Counted from the stretch's first letter, positions 1-12,047 are shown. The stretch: 64,000 bases of DNA from Ypsolopha sequella (GCA_934047225.1 OW203983.1:36390310-36454309); one strand, 5' to 3'. The notes: generated by a model not told the origin, from the sequence alone. A program made the numbers and translations.

Positions 1-590
1 TGTTTAATCGCAAAAACATCGTGTCGCGCTCCTAGCACTTGTGATTCAACTAAGTCGCATCGCGCGCGATTAAACACTGGGCTACGGGCTCAGGAACGTT
101 TTGTGACGATTCGTATCGTCGCGTCGTCGCTAGCTGTAAAATACCTAGCTTTACCATAAACCATTGGTTAATGCTCTAAATATTTAACGTACGTATTGCT
201 GTTAGTATGAATAAATAATTTCTGTAGAAATCATTATCTGGATAATATATTTCGGCCCACTACGGGGCTGGCGTCAGTCAAATGGTGAAAGGTTTGAATA
301 CAGAATGAAATGAAATAATATATATATATATATATATATAACATTTTTACTAATTAAATTAGCGTAACCTACTTTTGAACAAAAATAATAAAAAATATCA
401 AAGAACATTCTGTCTGTATAGAAAACTCATCTATGCACCCTAGAGATCTAAAAGGGCCGACCTGGGTGAATCATAAAATTATTTGAAAGTAGGATGGAGT
501 CAGAGCTTTTTCACGCATGCAAAAGAGACGGCATTAGAACGGAATCATAATATGATTCATCCAAAGCGGCCTCTTTAGAGGACCTGCCCC
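1..590. other. Non-coding, AT-rich; decayed Penelope end and a TA microsatellite
   Basis: No credible gene. 243-280 is a decayed Penelope-type terminus (see ribozyme remnant). 318-341 is a (TA)n run. 475-560 resembles the interior of the MITE at 815-947 (GCATGCAAAAGAGACGGCAT). Confidence 0.6.
248..280 (-). ncRNA. Degenerate hammerhead-ribozyme-like Penelope terminus
   Basis: On the minus strand CTGACGC, a GC stem (AGCCCC/GGGC) and GAAATATA occur in the same order and spacing as the intact motif at 38801-38843. The CTGATGA core is mutated, so I read it as a remnant. Confidence 0.4.
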
Positions 591-811
591 CCTATTCTGT
601 ATCTTTAGTTGCCAACTGAACGAGGTGCCTATCATCAAAAACATAGATAAAAACTGAAATTTCAAAATTGCCTTTTGGGTATTGAACTATTAACAATCTG
701 TGTCGTCACTTCAAGTGCGAAAATATCCTTAGGACATCGGAATTCGATAGTATATCTATGTTTTTGATGATAGACACCCAGTCCAGAAGGCAACTAGAGA
801 TACATAATAGG
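591..811. mobile_element. MITE, family B (TIR CCTATTCTGTATCTTTAGTT)
   Basis: 221 bp with imperfect terminal inverted repeats (CCTATTCTGTATCT... and ...AGATACATAATAGG). A second copy at 43553-43775 in the opposite orientation confirms the boundaries. Non-coding. The element class is not determinable from the target site. Confidence 0.7.
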
Positions 812-814
812 GGC

Positions 815-947
815 TCTACCGCGTAATTCTCATTTGTATCAACTTCAACGCGTGCAAAAGAGATGGCATGTTAGGCGGGCGTCGTCGCACGCATGTCATA
901 TTTCAATCTCAAGTTGATGTTGATGAAAATGAGAATTACGCGGTAGA
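815..947. mobile_element. MITE, family C (TIR TCTACCGCGTAATTCTCATT)
   Basis: 133 bp with near-perfect inverted ends. Related copies lie at 57788-58177 (interrupted) and from 58187. It starts 3 bp after a family B element. Confidence 0.75.
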
Positions 948-1364
948 CCCACTGATCTTCATAATATACGTATAAATGTATGTAGTCGTGCGTGTCTGTC
1001 CTGTAAGTATGTGACTGTCCTTCGAAAATACTCAAAACTGTTATTTTTGTTGTTTATAATTATTAAATTAAATGAAAAGATCTGGATAATACGTATATAT
1101 CCAGATACTAAAATGTTGCATGAAACTCTAGACGCATAAAATACAGTTCGCATCGCATGACATTTTTATGCACCATCATCATCATCAAAATTCCGCAGGC
1201 TCACATTTCGCTCATTTCCCCGGTAGTGTAGATGTCGCAGGTAAATTGTGAAAGACGTGACATTATAATTTCACTCGGTTAATTGCTCGAAAGTTTAGGT
1301 TAGGTTACTTTATAAAAAACATACCTTGAAATTATAATTGCACTAGTTAAGGTGATATTTAATA

Positions 1365-1745
1365 TTTTTAGCGTCCCTGTTACTCCATATGTGGAAAAAA
1401 CCCTCAGTGCGAGAGGGACGGATTCGGTTTTTTATTAATATAAAATGTACCAAAGTTGCTATCAAAATTTCCTTTAACCAAGTCCTAGAAACCGATAAAA
1501 CTCACCTAACAAAATATAATTGCAGTCCATATGTCATTCTACATTGTCAAACCAGGAGAATTGGTGTCGAAGAAAAAGACCTCATTTCAATAAATATTTC
1601 CATCGAGCCGAATTTCTCCAATTGCGTTTCTGTTTAACAGATCCCTAGAAAAATAATCCAAAAAATAATATACTATTTTATCAAAATAATACATTATTTA
1701 CAGAAGTAGATTTGCAAGTTCTAAAAGTGTCGATTTTTTTTCCGT
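1365..1745 (+). repeat. Interspersed repeat family E
   Basis: About 380 bp also present at 11600-11950 (same strand) and 52905-53165 (opposite strand). Shared landmarks: AATTGCAGTCCATA, CAAACCAGGAGAATTGGTGT, TTTCAATAAATATTT, ACAGATCCCTAGAAAAAT. No intact reading frame is shared, so I read it as a non-autonomous repeat. Confidence 0.65.
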
Positions 1746-3250
1746 AGCGCCCTAAATGGTAATAAAAGCTATATATAGACACAGGGCCACGTGCTACTTT
1801 TTGTAGGAATATAACCTTTACATACCAAAAAATTCCACTAACAGTGTTGAAGACGTGGTATACGTGTAGTTCCTCACAAACACGCCGTGTGATGGGCTTG
1901 TTGACCCGTATTTTGAGATCTTTTTAAAACAGGTTTTGATGAATTCCTCGCTGCCACTTACAGCGCAAAAGTTGAATGAAAGCTTACACAACACAAAGGC
2001 AAAACACTACTACTTTTTTGTGGCTTCAGACAAAATGTGAGCGAAAATAATACTAAACATAGGATAATATAAATGTTCACCAGCTATTAGAAAAATTAAA
2101 CATATTTTAATCACGGTAAGTGACATATATACGTAAAGTTCTATTATTGATTCTGTCAATTCATAACTATCAGAATTAAACACTATTTCATATAACTTTA
2201 ACTACGGCCTTAAACTTGGCATTATACGGTAAATACTTGAGTCTAACTTAGCGGGTTTAAGCAATACTCGATTACTGAGTTCGTGCTTAGTTAAAAACAA
2301 CCGTTTCCAAAAAAAAAACAAGTCACTTACATGTCTTAAATTGAAGAATCTCAACCACAAGCTACACGTTTAAGAAATACATGTACTAAGAATAGAAAAT
2401 CACAAAAGACGTGTGCTCTTCGTCGCGTTACAATAACAACTGATCAGAATTTAATCATTATCACTAATATAATAAATAATAGAATAGAGTCATTACCTAA
2501 TGCGGATTACTTTGTTCTAGAGCCGTTAAGGCGCCTCTTCCCAGAGTCATCCGAAAAAGATTCTATTGATAAAGTTATTTCTCTTAAACGGTATGTCTAA
2601 AAATTATGAAAAAAATATATATTGTTAGTTAAACTATAAAGAACACATTTATTTTAGGAAATTATTCTCGCGTTTATACGCATGAATATGTTGTCCAAAG
2701 TCAAGCTGTTTTTATACAAAAATTTAAGTAAAATTGGTTAGTTATTCCTTTAAAACCGCTAATGGTATTTTGCACTAAAATACAAGGAAAATATTACTTA
2801 GAAAAATCATTTATGGAAATTTTTTTTCGTCCATCGCGTCCATGTGGAAAGCGTTATTTTCTCCTATTTTGCGCTATTCGGAGACCCAGTGACATCGTAA
2901 TGCAATGCGCGCTGATATGAACGTCATTTCAATGTAGTTTCTTTCGATATTTGTACCGACACAGGTCGACTCAAGGTCGTTTGCGACTACCTGCACCTTA
3001 AGGGGATCTTCGGCTATTAACTTTAATGGTGTTATGTTTAGAAGAAATCGATCTTCGAGTTTGACCCTCTCGATCAGGATAAGGAACAAAAATACAGACT
3101 TATTTTATTGCATGTTTCACCGATTTTCGATTTATCAAAAAAGATAGTATTCAATATTTATTAATGCAGTTTTGCCTATTTTTGAAAAAAAAAGGAATTT
3201 CTCTTTTCTGTAAAATTTGCTATCATCAATATTTCCCTCCAAACACGGTC
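1746..3250. repeat. AT-rich non-coding DNA with decayed family N repeat (2500-3065)
   Basis: 2505-2600 matches 18763-18850 in a segment reading LRRLFP-SSE--SID--ISLKR in both. 2850-2995 matches 19665-19810 (GCGCTGATATGAACGT, TTTCAATGTA). A short third piece is at 44615-44690. No intact ORF. Otherwise nothing recognised. Confidence 0.45.
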
Positions 3251-3251
3251 T

Positions 3252-3531
3252 TTTTAGGGTCCGTCCCAAAGGGTAACCAACGGGACCCTATTCTGTCCAT
3301 CTGTCCGTCTGTCACCAGGCTGTATCTCATGAACCGTGATAGTTAGACAGTTGAAATTTTCACAGATGATGTATTTCTGTTGCCGCTATAACAACAAATA
3401 CTAAAAAACAGAATAAAATAAATATTTAAGGGGGCTCCCATACAACAGACATGTTTTTTTTTGCCGTTTTTATAGGTAATGGTACGGAATCTTTCGTGCG
3501 CGAGTCCGACTCGCACATGGCCGGTTTTTTT
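3252..3531 (-). repeat. SINE-like family L copy
   Basis: 280 bp starting (minus) near GGCCATGTGCGAGTCGGACT and ending at GGGTAACCAACGGGACCC on the plus side. Sister copies at 30466-30763 and 36096-36338, and fragments at 12495-12560, 31495-31585 and 42025-42180. This type of repeat is very common in Lepidoptera (established), which supports the organism call. Confidence 0.75.
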
Positions 3532-3757
3532 CCACACTTTGGTCAAAGTCCAAATGGGGGAGCAGATATCGAGATGTTGATAAAGATGATCGAAAAATAA
3601 TTAAGAGCCTCTGCAATCTTTGATAATAAAAGCTCAAGTTGTATGACTTGTTGCATTGCAAGGCAATTCCTTAACTTAATTAACCATTATTTTTATATGA
3701 TGTTTTGAATAATTGTCCGATGACCTTGTCACTTGAGAATTTTAGACATTATAAATG

Positions 3758-4020
3758 TTAAAAATTGAAAAACATTTTGGTATGCGGCAAGTTAACGCCA
3801 ATAGTTCAGTATTGGCGAGGTTTATAAAACATGAGTTTGAAATTTAATGCATAATTTGTCATGATCTGGTCCAAACAAAGTTAAAACAGCATTTTAAGTT
3901 GGATTGGACCAGATCATGACTAATTATTCATTAAATTACAAACTCATGCTTTATAAACTTCACTCATACTAAACTATTGGTGTTAATTCCCACATACCAA
4001 AATATTTTTCAATTTTTAAC
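3758..4020. mobile_element. Foldback MITE
   Basis: About 263 bp forming one imperfect palindrome: the left end GTTAAAAATTGAAAAACATT pairs with the right end, and the GACCAGATCATGAC inner arm also pairs. No coding potential. Confidence 0.65.
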
Positions 4021-5195
4021 TTCTAAACAAGAAATAAAAAGTTAAGCTGTGCACTTTTTACTAAGCGACTGACGTTTAACCTTAAGTGTTACGAGTTTTG
4101 ACGAACACGGGCCCTTAAAAGCTAGTATTTTAATTTTTTTTTCTAAAAGTACGAGTAAATATTTTATAGTAATTTAAAGTAAATAATGCAATTACAATCA
4201 AGGTCTGACTAAGTTCTGGGCCATTTTTACTGAGACAATTTATTTGAATTTATCGGGACAGCCTATCGACAGGGACACTCCTTTAAGGGGTTTTTAAATT
4301 AATCCGCTTTTCCGGTCCCTGGTTCTGGCATCTTATGGGCCAGGGAAAAGGGACCAATAATAATTTATTTTCATGTGAAAATTGTATGGTTAAGTTATAC
4401 ATTTATTATGACACGTCGATAATTAAATTGTAAATAGACGCAAAATCCCTTTTTTCGAAAATTTAATCCGTTGTGTCACCTTAAGAACTCTTAGTGATTA
4501 AATTATCAAATAATACCTTTAGAAAATGGTTAATTTAAAATAGTTATTAAAATAATGGTCATTACGTAATATTTTAATGTATAAATGAATAATTAATGCT
4601 GATCTATTGGAAACTACATTATGGATCATACATAATGATTTTAAGTTGTATAAAAGAACTTCGTTATTTATAGGACCATTAACAGCCTTGAATTGTATCA
4701 ATGATGTTAATACAGGTACTAAACAACAAAATGGCCGTGGAAAATGAATACTATAAAAAATCCTATCGAAAATTACTGCTCTTAGTTTGACTTGATTTTA
4801 AAATTTGTTTACTGTGGTCAGGAAAACACGAGGTTAAGTATTGCGGCGCGTCACTGGTACAACTTGTACTTTTATATAAAGGCCTTTTGTATTTCTGTAC
4901 GTCATTCGATGGGGAAATACGGGTTTAGTGAGGTTTTTTGTGGTTTAAAACAAAATTGTCTGGACCCAAAGCTAAATTAGGTTCACATTTAAAAATTAAT
5001 TAAGGTCACACAACACATTACAGTGATTCAGCTGTTTATAATTGAACCTGTTCAGTATAAATTTTTAATAATAACTGAAGAACAACAACTATGATGGAAA
5101 TGAATTTTTGAACACTTGGCGATTTATCCATCGCAAGGAGATTTAAATTAACATTATATCATTGCAGTATAGAAACGCAGAAAGAAAAGTAAATC
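4021..5195. other. Intergenic, nothing recognised
   Basis: AT-rich sequence with only short reading frames and no repeats I could match elsewhere in the window. Confidence 0.4.
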
Positions 5196-5204
5196 TGGAT
5201 GTGA

Positions 5205-5275
5205 GGAGCTCTGAACCGGGATTCGAACTCGGGACCTCTCGCTTACTGGACGATTGCTCTAAGCAGATGCAATGG
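5205..5275 (-). repeat. tRNA-like sequence / tRNA-derived SINE head
   Basis: On the minus strand CTTAGAGCAATCG, then GGTCCCGAGTTCGAATCCC, a good B-box and T-arm, ending TTCAGAGCTC. The acceptor stem pairs poorly, so a pseudo-tRNA or SINE head is more likely than a working tRNA gene. Confidence 0.5.
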
Positions 5276-5289
5276 GCACCTTGCCGCGG

Positions 5290-6411
5290 AGCAGCGATAT
5301 GGACGAAGTTTTTTATTTGTAACATTTTTCATTTATTTTACATTTGTAGGATGCTTGAGTATTTAGAATTATCAGGATTATTTAGTTTTAATTTAAAGTA
5401 TATATATTTTTTGTTGTTTTGAATTATTCACAGTTGGAATTGTAGTACATGGAATTGAAATCTAAATCAACCTATGAATTACAATTACAAATAATCTGAA
5501 AATTACGCCAACGGCATGTATTTTTAAGCTATAAATATATATATATATATAAGCTATATTTATATATTATAGTATTATATTAATTACTAATATTAATATT
5601 ATTAGTATTATAATATTATAGCTATACTATAATAATATAATCTCAAAATTTGCGAGAATTTTCCAAGTACACATATTTCTTAAGACATCAGCTAAAAAGA
5701 TTTTTAATTACAAGTATTAATGTAGCCGCAAATTCACAATAACTGAAGTTTTGCATGCGCAGCAATTGATTAGAGCAGGATAGAAAATTCAAAAACAAAA
5801 GCGTTAGTGCAGGATGGAAGTTTAGCTTGATACTATTGGGCATTAAGGCCCTGCCATTCTAAAATGAGCGTTTTGTTTAATTCATATTGTCAGTACAACA
5901 TCTCATTTAAACACAAGTAAAATATATGTTACAATACAGGATATACTCTAAACACGAGTTTATCTGAAACCATAATTGAGTTAACTTCGCTGGTTAGAAA
6001 AAAATCGCAAAGTAAGCTCCTCAAATTACGAATAAATGTGTTTATAGCAAATGTGTTCAACCGAGAAAATTAATACGTCTCCTGAATTTTTTTTACACAT
6101 AACAAAAGACATTTATAGACCTATTTTTATTTATTTCTCAATACTTCTTTAGAAATTCCAGAAAAACCTCGCAAATACACTGATATGCGTGCCCGCAGCG
6201 CACGAAGCGAGCGTCCTAATGTAGACTTTCGGACACTATAATTGAGTTCAAAATCACTTAATAAAATTGTTGTTTCGGATAGGCAACATATAAAACAAAA
6301 CACTCGTGCTGACGTTTGCATATTATATCATAGACTAAGGACGACGCTGTTTGCCAATCACGTTCTAGTGACTTCCGAACAAGGATTATAGTACTCTTCT
6401 ATATAGAATAG
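5290..6411. other. Intergenic, AT-rich
   Basis: 5530-5645 is almost pure A/T with palindromic TATA/ATTAAT runs. The rest has no recognisable gene or repeat. 6385-6411 begins the 'tatagtactcttctacaaa' tandem motif. Confidence 0.4.
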
Positions 6412-6746
6412 CAGCGTTTCTTAACCTGTGGTCCGCGGACCCCTGGGTGTCCCCGAGCATATGTATGGGGGTCCGCAGCCTAATCTACGGACCATTTAAC
6501 AATCATAAATAAATGCCACCAAAAGTGTCGTAAATGCTACGCACGCCGGCTACTAAGTAGCACGGCGAACCTTCATATAAAAAATAACCTTCTCATTAAC
6601 GTATTTTATATGAAAATTTTCATTTTTTTTTGTAATATGTAGAACTAAAATAAATGGTCCGAAATTTGTTGCTGCTTTTTTATTAACGGGGTCCTTGTGC
6701 TTTATTTCCTAAGGGGTCCGTGGACAAAAAAGGTTAAGAAATGCTG
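6412..6746. mobile_element. hAT-like MITE
   Basis: 335 bp bounded by CAGCGTTTCTTAACC and GGTTAAGAAATGCTG, the CAG-N-GTTTCTNAA end typical of hAT elements, with inner GGTCCGCGGACCCCT and AGGGGTCCGTGGAC arms. The flanks are both TAGAATA-like, consistent with an 8-bp duplication slightly decayed. Confidence 0.75.
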
Positions 6747-6806
6747 GAATAGAATATAGTACTCTTCTACAAAGAAATCGACACTCCGACCAAGTACATA
6801 ATTATA

Positions 6807-7068
6807 CAAGGTGACTTTTTGATCATCGTCCAAATTCATACTGGTGGCTTGGTAAGTTATCAGTATCTTGGATCAATAACAATTTTGGTGAAATTCGTAA
6901 AATTAAATTTTGACTCCCCATAGTGATTCACTCGGGACTGGAACTGAATTTCTATGGGAAGCCGAAATTTCATTTTATGAATTTCACAAAAATTGTTACT
7001 GATCCAAGATACTGATCACTTATCAAGCCTCCAGTATGAATTTGGACGATGATCAAAAAGTCACCTTG
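6807..7068. mobile_element. Foldback MITE family D, Tc1/mariner-like (TA target)
   Basis: 262 bp nearly complete palindrome with ends CAAGGTGACTTTTTGAtcat flanked by TA on both sides. A same-length copy is at 48346-48607, also TA-flanked. A degenerate relative is at 11529-12047. Confidence 0.85.
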
Positions 7069-7160
7069 TATATAGTACTCTTCTACAAATAATAGAATAT
7101 AGCACTCATCTACAAATAATATAGTATTCTTCCACAAAGAATATAGTACTCTTTCTTTAG
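7069..7160. repeat. Degenerate tandem repeat 'atatagtactcttctacaaa'
   Basis: Three to four copies of a 24-27 bp motif. The same motif at 6388-6411 and 6752-6775 shows that the two MITEs inserted into one tandem locus. Confidence 0.6.
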
Positions 7161-7823
7161 TATGACATACGACATGTAATGTTTCAGTAACATGCAATAC
7201 TGACACGACAAACAATAGTGACTTGGTAGGTAGGTACATATTTTATATAATATTTGCTATCAAGTAATAATACTACCTAATCGCGTTATTTTTTCTTCGT
7301 TCTCCATTATTTTATTAATAAATTGTACACTTAATAAAGTAGGTATAAAATATATCTATAAACAGATTTTGGCGCCTCTATGCGATAATAATATGGGACA
7401 AAATAGCCAACGGTCTTAAATAAGAATAATTAAAGCAATACACATACCTGCAAGTTTAGCACAAGTTTGTTTAAATAATTTCAACGGAACTTCATTCACT
7501 TAAGCTTGTATTCTTGGCACGTGCATTACCATCGATAGTCGACTGACAACTGATGACTCCCCATGATTCATTACTTTTGCCTCACCATGCAATTGCAAAA
7601 ACTTTTGCTAAGCAAATTTGAGCTATATGTCCATATACTTTGAGGTGAGAGAGCAGTGAAAGACAGAAAGCTTTTTGTAAGATAATATTCTTTCGGTGAC
7701 AATTAACTGCGATTGCTCTTTCAATACTACCTACTTGTTCTAAACAGCGTATCGGCTCAACTCTTATTGTAAGGCAACAGAGAAGATATGAAGTTGCCAT
7801 GTTCAAGTGAAGCCTTTGTAAAG

Positions 7824-8759
7824 GGGTTCCCTACGTGAAATCGAAAGTTGATTATGCGAAACATTTTACTTCGAACACGATCTGTCGACTACCCGATTGT
7901 GCGATGCTACGATACGTCTAAGCCTTCTTTAGCCGATGTAACGTTACTGCGAATTTCGTTTCTCCGATAGTCTTTACACCGAGAGGTTGTTATGTCGACG
8001 ATTCATTTGGTCGATGTAACATTACTTCGAATTCTGTTAAGAAATGAGATAAGAACAAAAACTAGACAGGTAAACTCGTCCATAGAGTTCAGATGTGGTG
8101 AAACCCCACGAAGATGTACTGAAGCAATCTCTCTGTTGGCGATGTCTACTATTATGACAAAACGGACACAATATTCTGATATGTTAGTTAGCATAATTTA
8201 TTGTGTTAATCATTTTGTAAAATTATTACATATTTAATAATTAATAAGGAAATATAAATTTCCTTATTTCAAGGTATTTTATAACTTATGTTGTCACACT
8301 TGATTCAATTCATAGTGACGCCGGATCTCTAGTAATGCCATTTTCGCTGGCGTGAAAATAAAATTATCATAAAATGATAAAATTTAAGAGAAGAAGACAA
8401 TAACAAAAAATTGCATTCACATAAATTTATTTTTAACAAATAATATAAATACAGAACTTTTCATGTTTCATTCGTGGGGTTTCACCACATCTGAACTCTA
8501 TGGACGAGTTTACCTGTCTAGTTTTTGTTCTTATCTCATTTCTTAACAGAATTCGAAGTAATGTTACATCGACCAAATGAATCGTCGACATAACAACCTC
8601 TCGGTGTAAAGACTATCGGAGAAACGAAATTCGCAGTAACGTTACATCGGCTAAAGAAGGCTTAGACGTATCGTAGCATCGCACAATCGGGTAGTCGACA
8701 GATCGTGTTCGAAGTAAAATGTTTCGCATAATCAACTTTCGATTTCACGTAGGGAACCC
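7824..8759. mobile_element. Large foldback element, 287-bp inverted arms, 9-bp target duplication (MULE-like?)
   Basis: Arms 7824-8110 and 8473-8759 appear near-identical inverted copies starting GGGTTCCCTACGTGAAATCG. The element is bordered by TTTGTAAAG at 7815-7823 and again at 8760-8768. The arms contain an internal degenerate direct repeat (CGATGTAAC-TTAC--CGAATT). The 362-bp centre is AT-rich and has no transposase. A 9-bp duplication with long arms fits Mutator-like or foldback elements (family knowledge); the class is an inference. Confidence 0.85.
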
Positions 8760-8768
8760 TTTGTAAAG

Positions 8769-9055
8769 TGGTACGAGTACACAATGGGTTAATAAATAAA
8801 ACCTCTTTGTTTTATTATTGCCTTTAACTCAAAGAAATAATTATGGCGTTCTCCATATAACTTTGAAGGTGTAATATTGTTATCGACACGTAGTTAAAAA
8901 CAACTCACAACAAGTTCACAATATAAAATGATGTAATTCATTAACAGTTATAAATATTCTATCAGTCACTTCCATATTGTATTATAAAAAGGCATAAAAT
9001 TAAATGGGAGCAAAATATAATGAAAATAAATATATTATATTTTACTTTTATGAGA
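8769..9055. other. Intergenic, AT-rich, nothing recognised
   Basis: No reading frame or repeat that I could support. Confidence 0.4.
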
Positions 9056-9273
9056 TTTTGATTATTTATTAGTATTAAAACAATAAAAAAATTATAACTC
9101 GATATATTTCGGCCCTCGTTATGGGGCCGTCATCAGTCGATTGTAAAAATTAGTGACAATAATTTAGGTATCATAATAAAAAAAGTAAAAGTGACACTTG
9201 TGAACAATTTTAGTTTTAAACTATTTTCGAGTTATAATTTTTTTATTGTTTTAATACTAATAAATAATCAAAA
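9056..9273 (-). mobile_element. Penelope-like element 3' terminus with 46-bp inverted arms
   Basis: The minus strand matches the 3' end of the element at 37.6-38.9 kb (GTTTAAAACTAAAATTGTT, GTGTCAC, TGATACCTAAATTA). It is bounded by perfect 46-bp inverted repeats at 9056-9101 and 9228-9273. No RT or endonuclease remains. Confidence 0.8.
9101..9140 (-). ncRNA. Hammerhead ribozyme motif (Penelope terminus)
   Basis: The minus strand reads TCGA-CTGATGA, a stem GGCCCC/GAGGGCC with a short loop, then GAAATATATCGA. This is the hammerhead core order (CUGAUGA, stem II, GAAA, very short stem III, stem I). Penelope-like elements are known to carry such minimal hammerheads. Confidence 0.75.
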
Positions 9274-9899
9274 GCCCATAGTGAAAATAAAGGTAGGTAC
9301 TAGAGGGAGACCCAGTAATGGTCTTCAGTTTTTATCACAACAGTCCAAGCAAACTCTTATTTGGTAACCAAATTACACTATTGCTTAAACCAAAAACATA
9401 AGTTGCTGGCACAAATCTTTGGTTGCCCTTTACTGCGCGGAACAAATTTGAGTGCTAATTTGTCGCGACCGACATCGACAGGTGTTCGACTTATTAGACA
9501 GCGATGAAACTCTCTCCGATTTGTAATGTAAGGCTTGTATTCACAGTTCCCTTTGAGCTAGAGTTTAACACTCTCAAGTGTCAAATAGTATGGAAATAAC
9601 TCGGCTTAGTTCGATTCGAGTTCGAACTTTGGGACTCTGAATATTTATCTTTTGTTTGCTTATTGCGAGCCATTGTACTACTTAATTCCTCTATGTACTT
9701 AAAGATTGAAAAGTACAAGCAATAAGAAATATAAATTGGTACAAAGAAATCACAATATGCAAAATAAGTATTGTAATCGTGAAAAAAACACAAATTCGAG
9801 ATTTCGCCGAAAATTTACTCTCTATCAGAATCTAGCAGTCCCTACTTTTATTTTTTAAAATCGTCTATTTATTTTTATTTTGGTGTGCAATAATAGTAG
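9274..9899. other. Intergenic, nothing recognised
   Basis: Only short reading frames; no repeat match found within the window. Confidence 0.4.
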
Positions 9900-10330
9900 T
9901 TCATGCTACAAGGGCGCTAAGGAATAATTTACGAGGACGATTTAAAACACGAGCGTAGCGAGTGTTTTAAACGTAACCGAGAAATTTATTGCTCTTACGC
10001 CCGTGTATCATACTACGTTTTTCAATGCATAGTGTGAGGAAATAAAACAAATATAATTTTGTGAAATTTAAATTGTAATTGGCTCAAAAGGACTGTATCC
10101 AGAGCCGTTAAAAAGTGGAAAAAAAAAGTATGACATTTATGGTACACAGGAAAGGCTGCAGGTTAGCCAACCATTGTAAATAAATTAAAAAATAATAATA
10201 ATTAAGCCCTAGGGCAAAATAATCGACTTTCTGTTCCGTTTTGATGCATAAAAAGTGGGCCTTTACGAGCACATGCATTGAAAAGAATATTGTATTGAAT
10301 TGTGTTGTATTGTCTAGCATTTAGTCTAAA
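9900..10330 (+). repeat. Interspersed repeat family K
   Basis: About 430 bp that recurs in inverse orientation at 19978-21125, where it is split by another element. Contains the hairpin TTAAAACACGAGCGTAGCGAGTGTTTTAA-type core at 9941-9970. No shared intact ORF. Confidence 0.7.
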
Positions 10331-10440
10331 CAGAAAAATAAACCCGTCAAGTAGTCATGTGTGAATGGAACATATGCGGATTAGGCGGAGGTAGGCATGT
10401 AGTTATTTATATATGTAACCTATTAGTATGTAGTATATAG

Positions 10441-10765
10441 GATGGGATTTGGTCGGCCGCCTGGATTCGTGCTGGGGTCTCGGTTGGTGATCGATCATTG
10501 AACCTTGTTCCTGGTCCCTGGCCGGGTCTCCGGTGTGGGTTCGGGCGGTTGATTGGATTTTACCTTGTATAATATATCTTTTACCTATAATTTTAATCGT
10601 ATATATATTGCTACATAAATGAAATAAACCTTTAATCTAGTTCATGTACATTTATTATTTTATTAAGTACATATATTTTTTTTTTATAAGATTAAATTTT
10701 AACTTGTGAAACGTGTATTTTATATACCTACTTTGCAAAATAAACCATTTGAATTTGAATAATGA
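10441..10765 (+). mobile_element. Retroelement 3' tail, family M
   Basis: Shared with 39030-39325 (GGATTCGTGCTGGGG, CCTGGCCGGGTC, TTACCTATAATTTTAATCGT), ending in AATAAACCATTTGAATTTGAA. The TTTGAA tail suggests a LINE 3' end. No coding part. Confidence 0.6.
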
Positions 10766-11528
10766 ATTCAAAATGTAACTTATTTTCAAATAAAATAGCA
10801 TATCTATAATATTTAACTTCCTTAAGAAACCATTTTTATCATTACAACTGCAAAATTATTTTCAATTTGGGTTTAATATGCCCTGAGATTCAGGGTCTGG
10901 CTTTTATAGGTCGGCCGGTCAGGTTATAAAAAACTTTTCTCAGCGACTGTACGCAAACAAAACATCTCGCGATTTTCTCTTGACACTTTCCAATTCTGAC
11001 TTCAACAATCACATCTCTTATACCCCATCCCTTTCATTTTATTGCTCTCTGAATGAGACAGCAAGACGGAACCAATCGAATGTTAGGATCGATTTGGTCC
11101 GGCGCATATTATTGGGAAAACATAAACAGTTCCATTCGTAGAAAGCAGCGGTCTTTTGTGTACAAAACTGATGACTGTGGACGGAGGTGGACAAGCACGT
11201 ACTCAAGAATACATCCGTTTGGCACGAAGGAAGTCCCGCGGATTTAGGGTATTTTGGTTCATATTTCAACAGAGATAAAGACTTGTTCTTGGGTACCACC
11301 GCATGCTTTTACTACACAATGCACTTTGCACAACGAGAAACGGTACCTTTTCCGGATACACATCCATTATACCAACACAATTATAACCATACATTATGCC
11401 GAGTTATGATTTAGATTATTTTTTAAATAGCCATCTGAATAAGTATGTAGACAGCAGCAGACAAAACTAACAAGTACAGATTATTGTCTACACGCGAATT
11501 TTATGTTTGCTAAATGTTAGACAAATAT
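10766..11528. other. Non-coding; unrecognised moderately complex segment 11040-11415
   Basis: 11039-11415 has overlapping reading frames on both strands (for example 11187-11414 plus, 75 aa) with higher GC than its flanks. I do not recognise any product. It may be a decayed transposon. Confidence 0.3.
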
Positions 11529-12047
11529 ATAAGGTGACTTTTATCTAAATTCATACTGGAGACTCGGTAAGTGGTCAGAACCAAGGCTTAAGGCGATATG
11601 TAAAAGTTTCAGCGTCTCTGGTACTCTATATGCGAAAAATCCCTAATGTACTAAAGTTGCTATCACAATTTCGTTTAGCCATGTCCTAGATATTGTTAAA
11701 GCCCATCAAATAAAACATAATTGCAGTCCATACGTCATTCTGAATTGTCAAACCAGGAGAATTGGTGTCGAAAAAGATCTCATTTCAATAAATATTTCTA
11801 TCGAACCAAATTTCTCCAATCGCGTTTCTGTTTTAACAGATCCCTAGAAAAATATTCCAAAAATAATATACTATTTTATCAAAATAATACATTATTTACT
11901 GAAGTAGATATGCATGTTCTAAAAGTGTCGATGTTTTTTCTTGCGAACAACTCCGAGTCAATTAGTATAGGGAGCCTAATTTTTATTTACCGTTTTTCAC
12001 AAAATGGGAAGTTGATCTTTGGTCCTGACCACTTACCGAGTCTCCTT
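11529..12047. mobile_element. Degenerate family D element carrying a family E repeat
   Basis: Left arm AAGGTGACTTTT...CATACTGGAGACTCGG, right arm CCTGACCACTTACCGAGTCTCC. The interior 11600-11950 is a family E copy (also at 1365-1745). The 126-aa frame at 11721-12101 is repeat sequence, not a gene. Confidence 0.55.

Noticed and set aside
5205..5275. Functional tRNA gene
   Set aside because: The B box is good, but the acceptor stem and A-box region pair poorly; better seen as SINE-derived.
7992..8237. 81-codon frame and its antisense 63-codon frame
   Set aside because: Both lie in the left arm of the 936-bp foldback element; the same frames recur inverted in the other arm.
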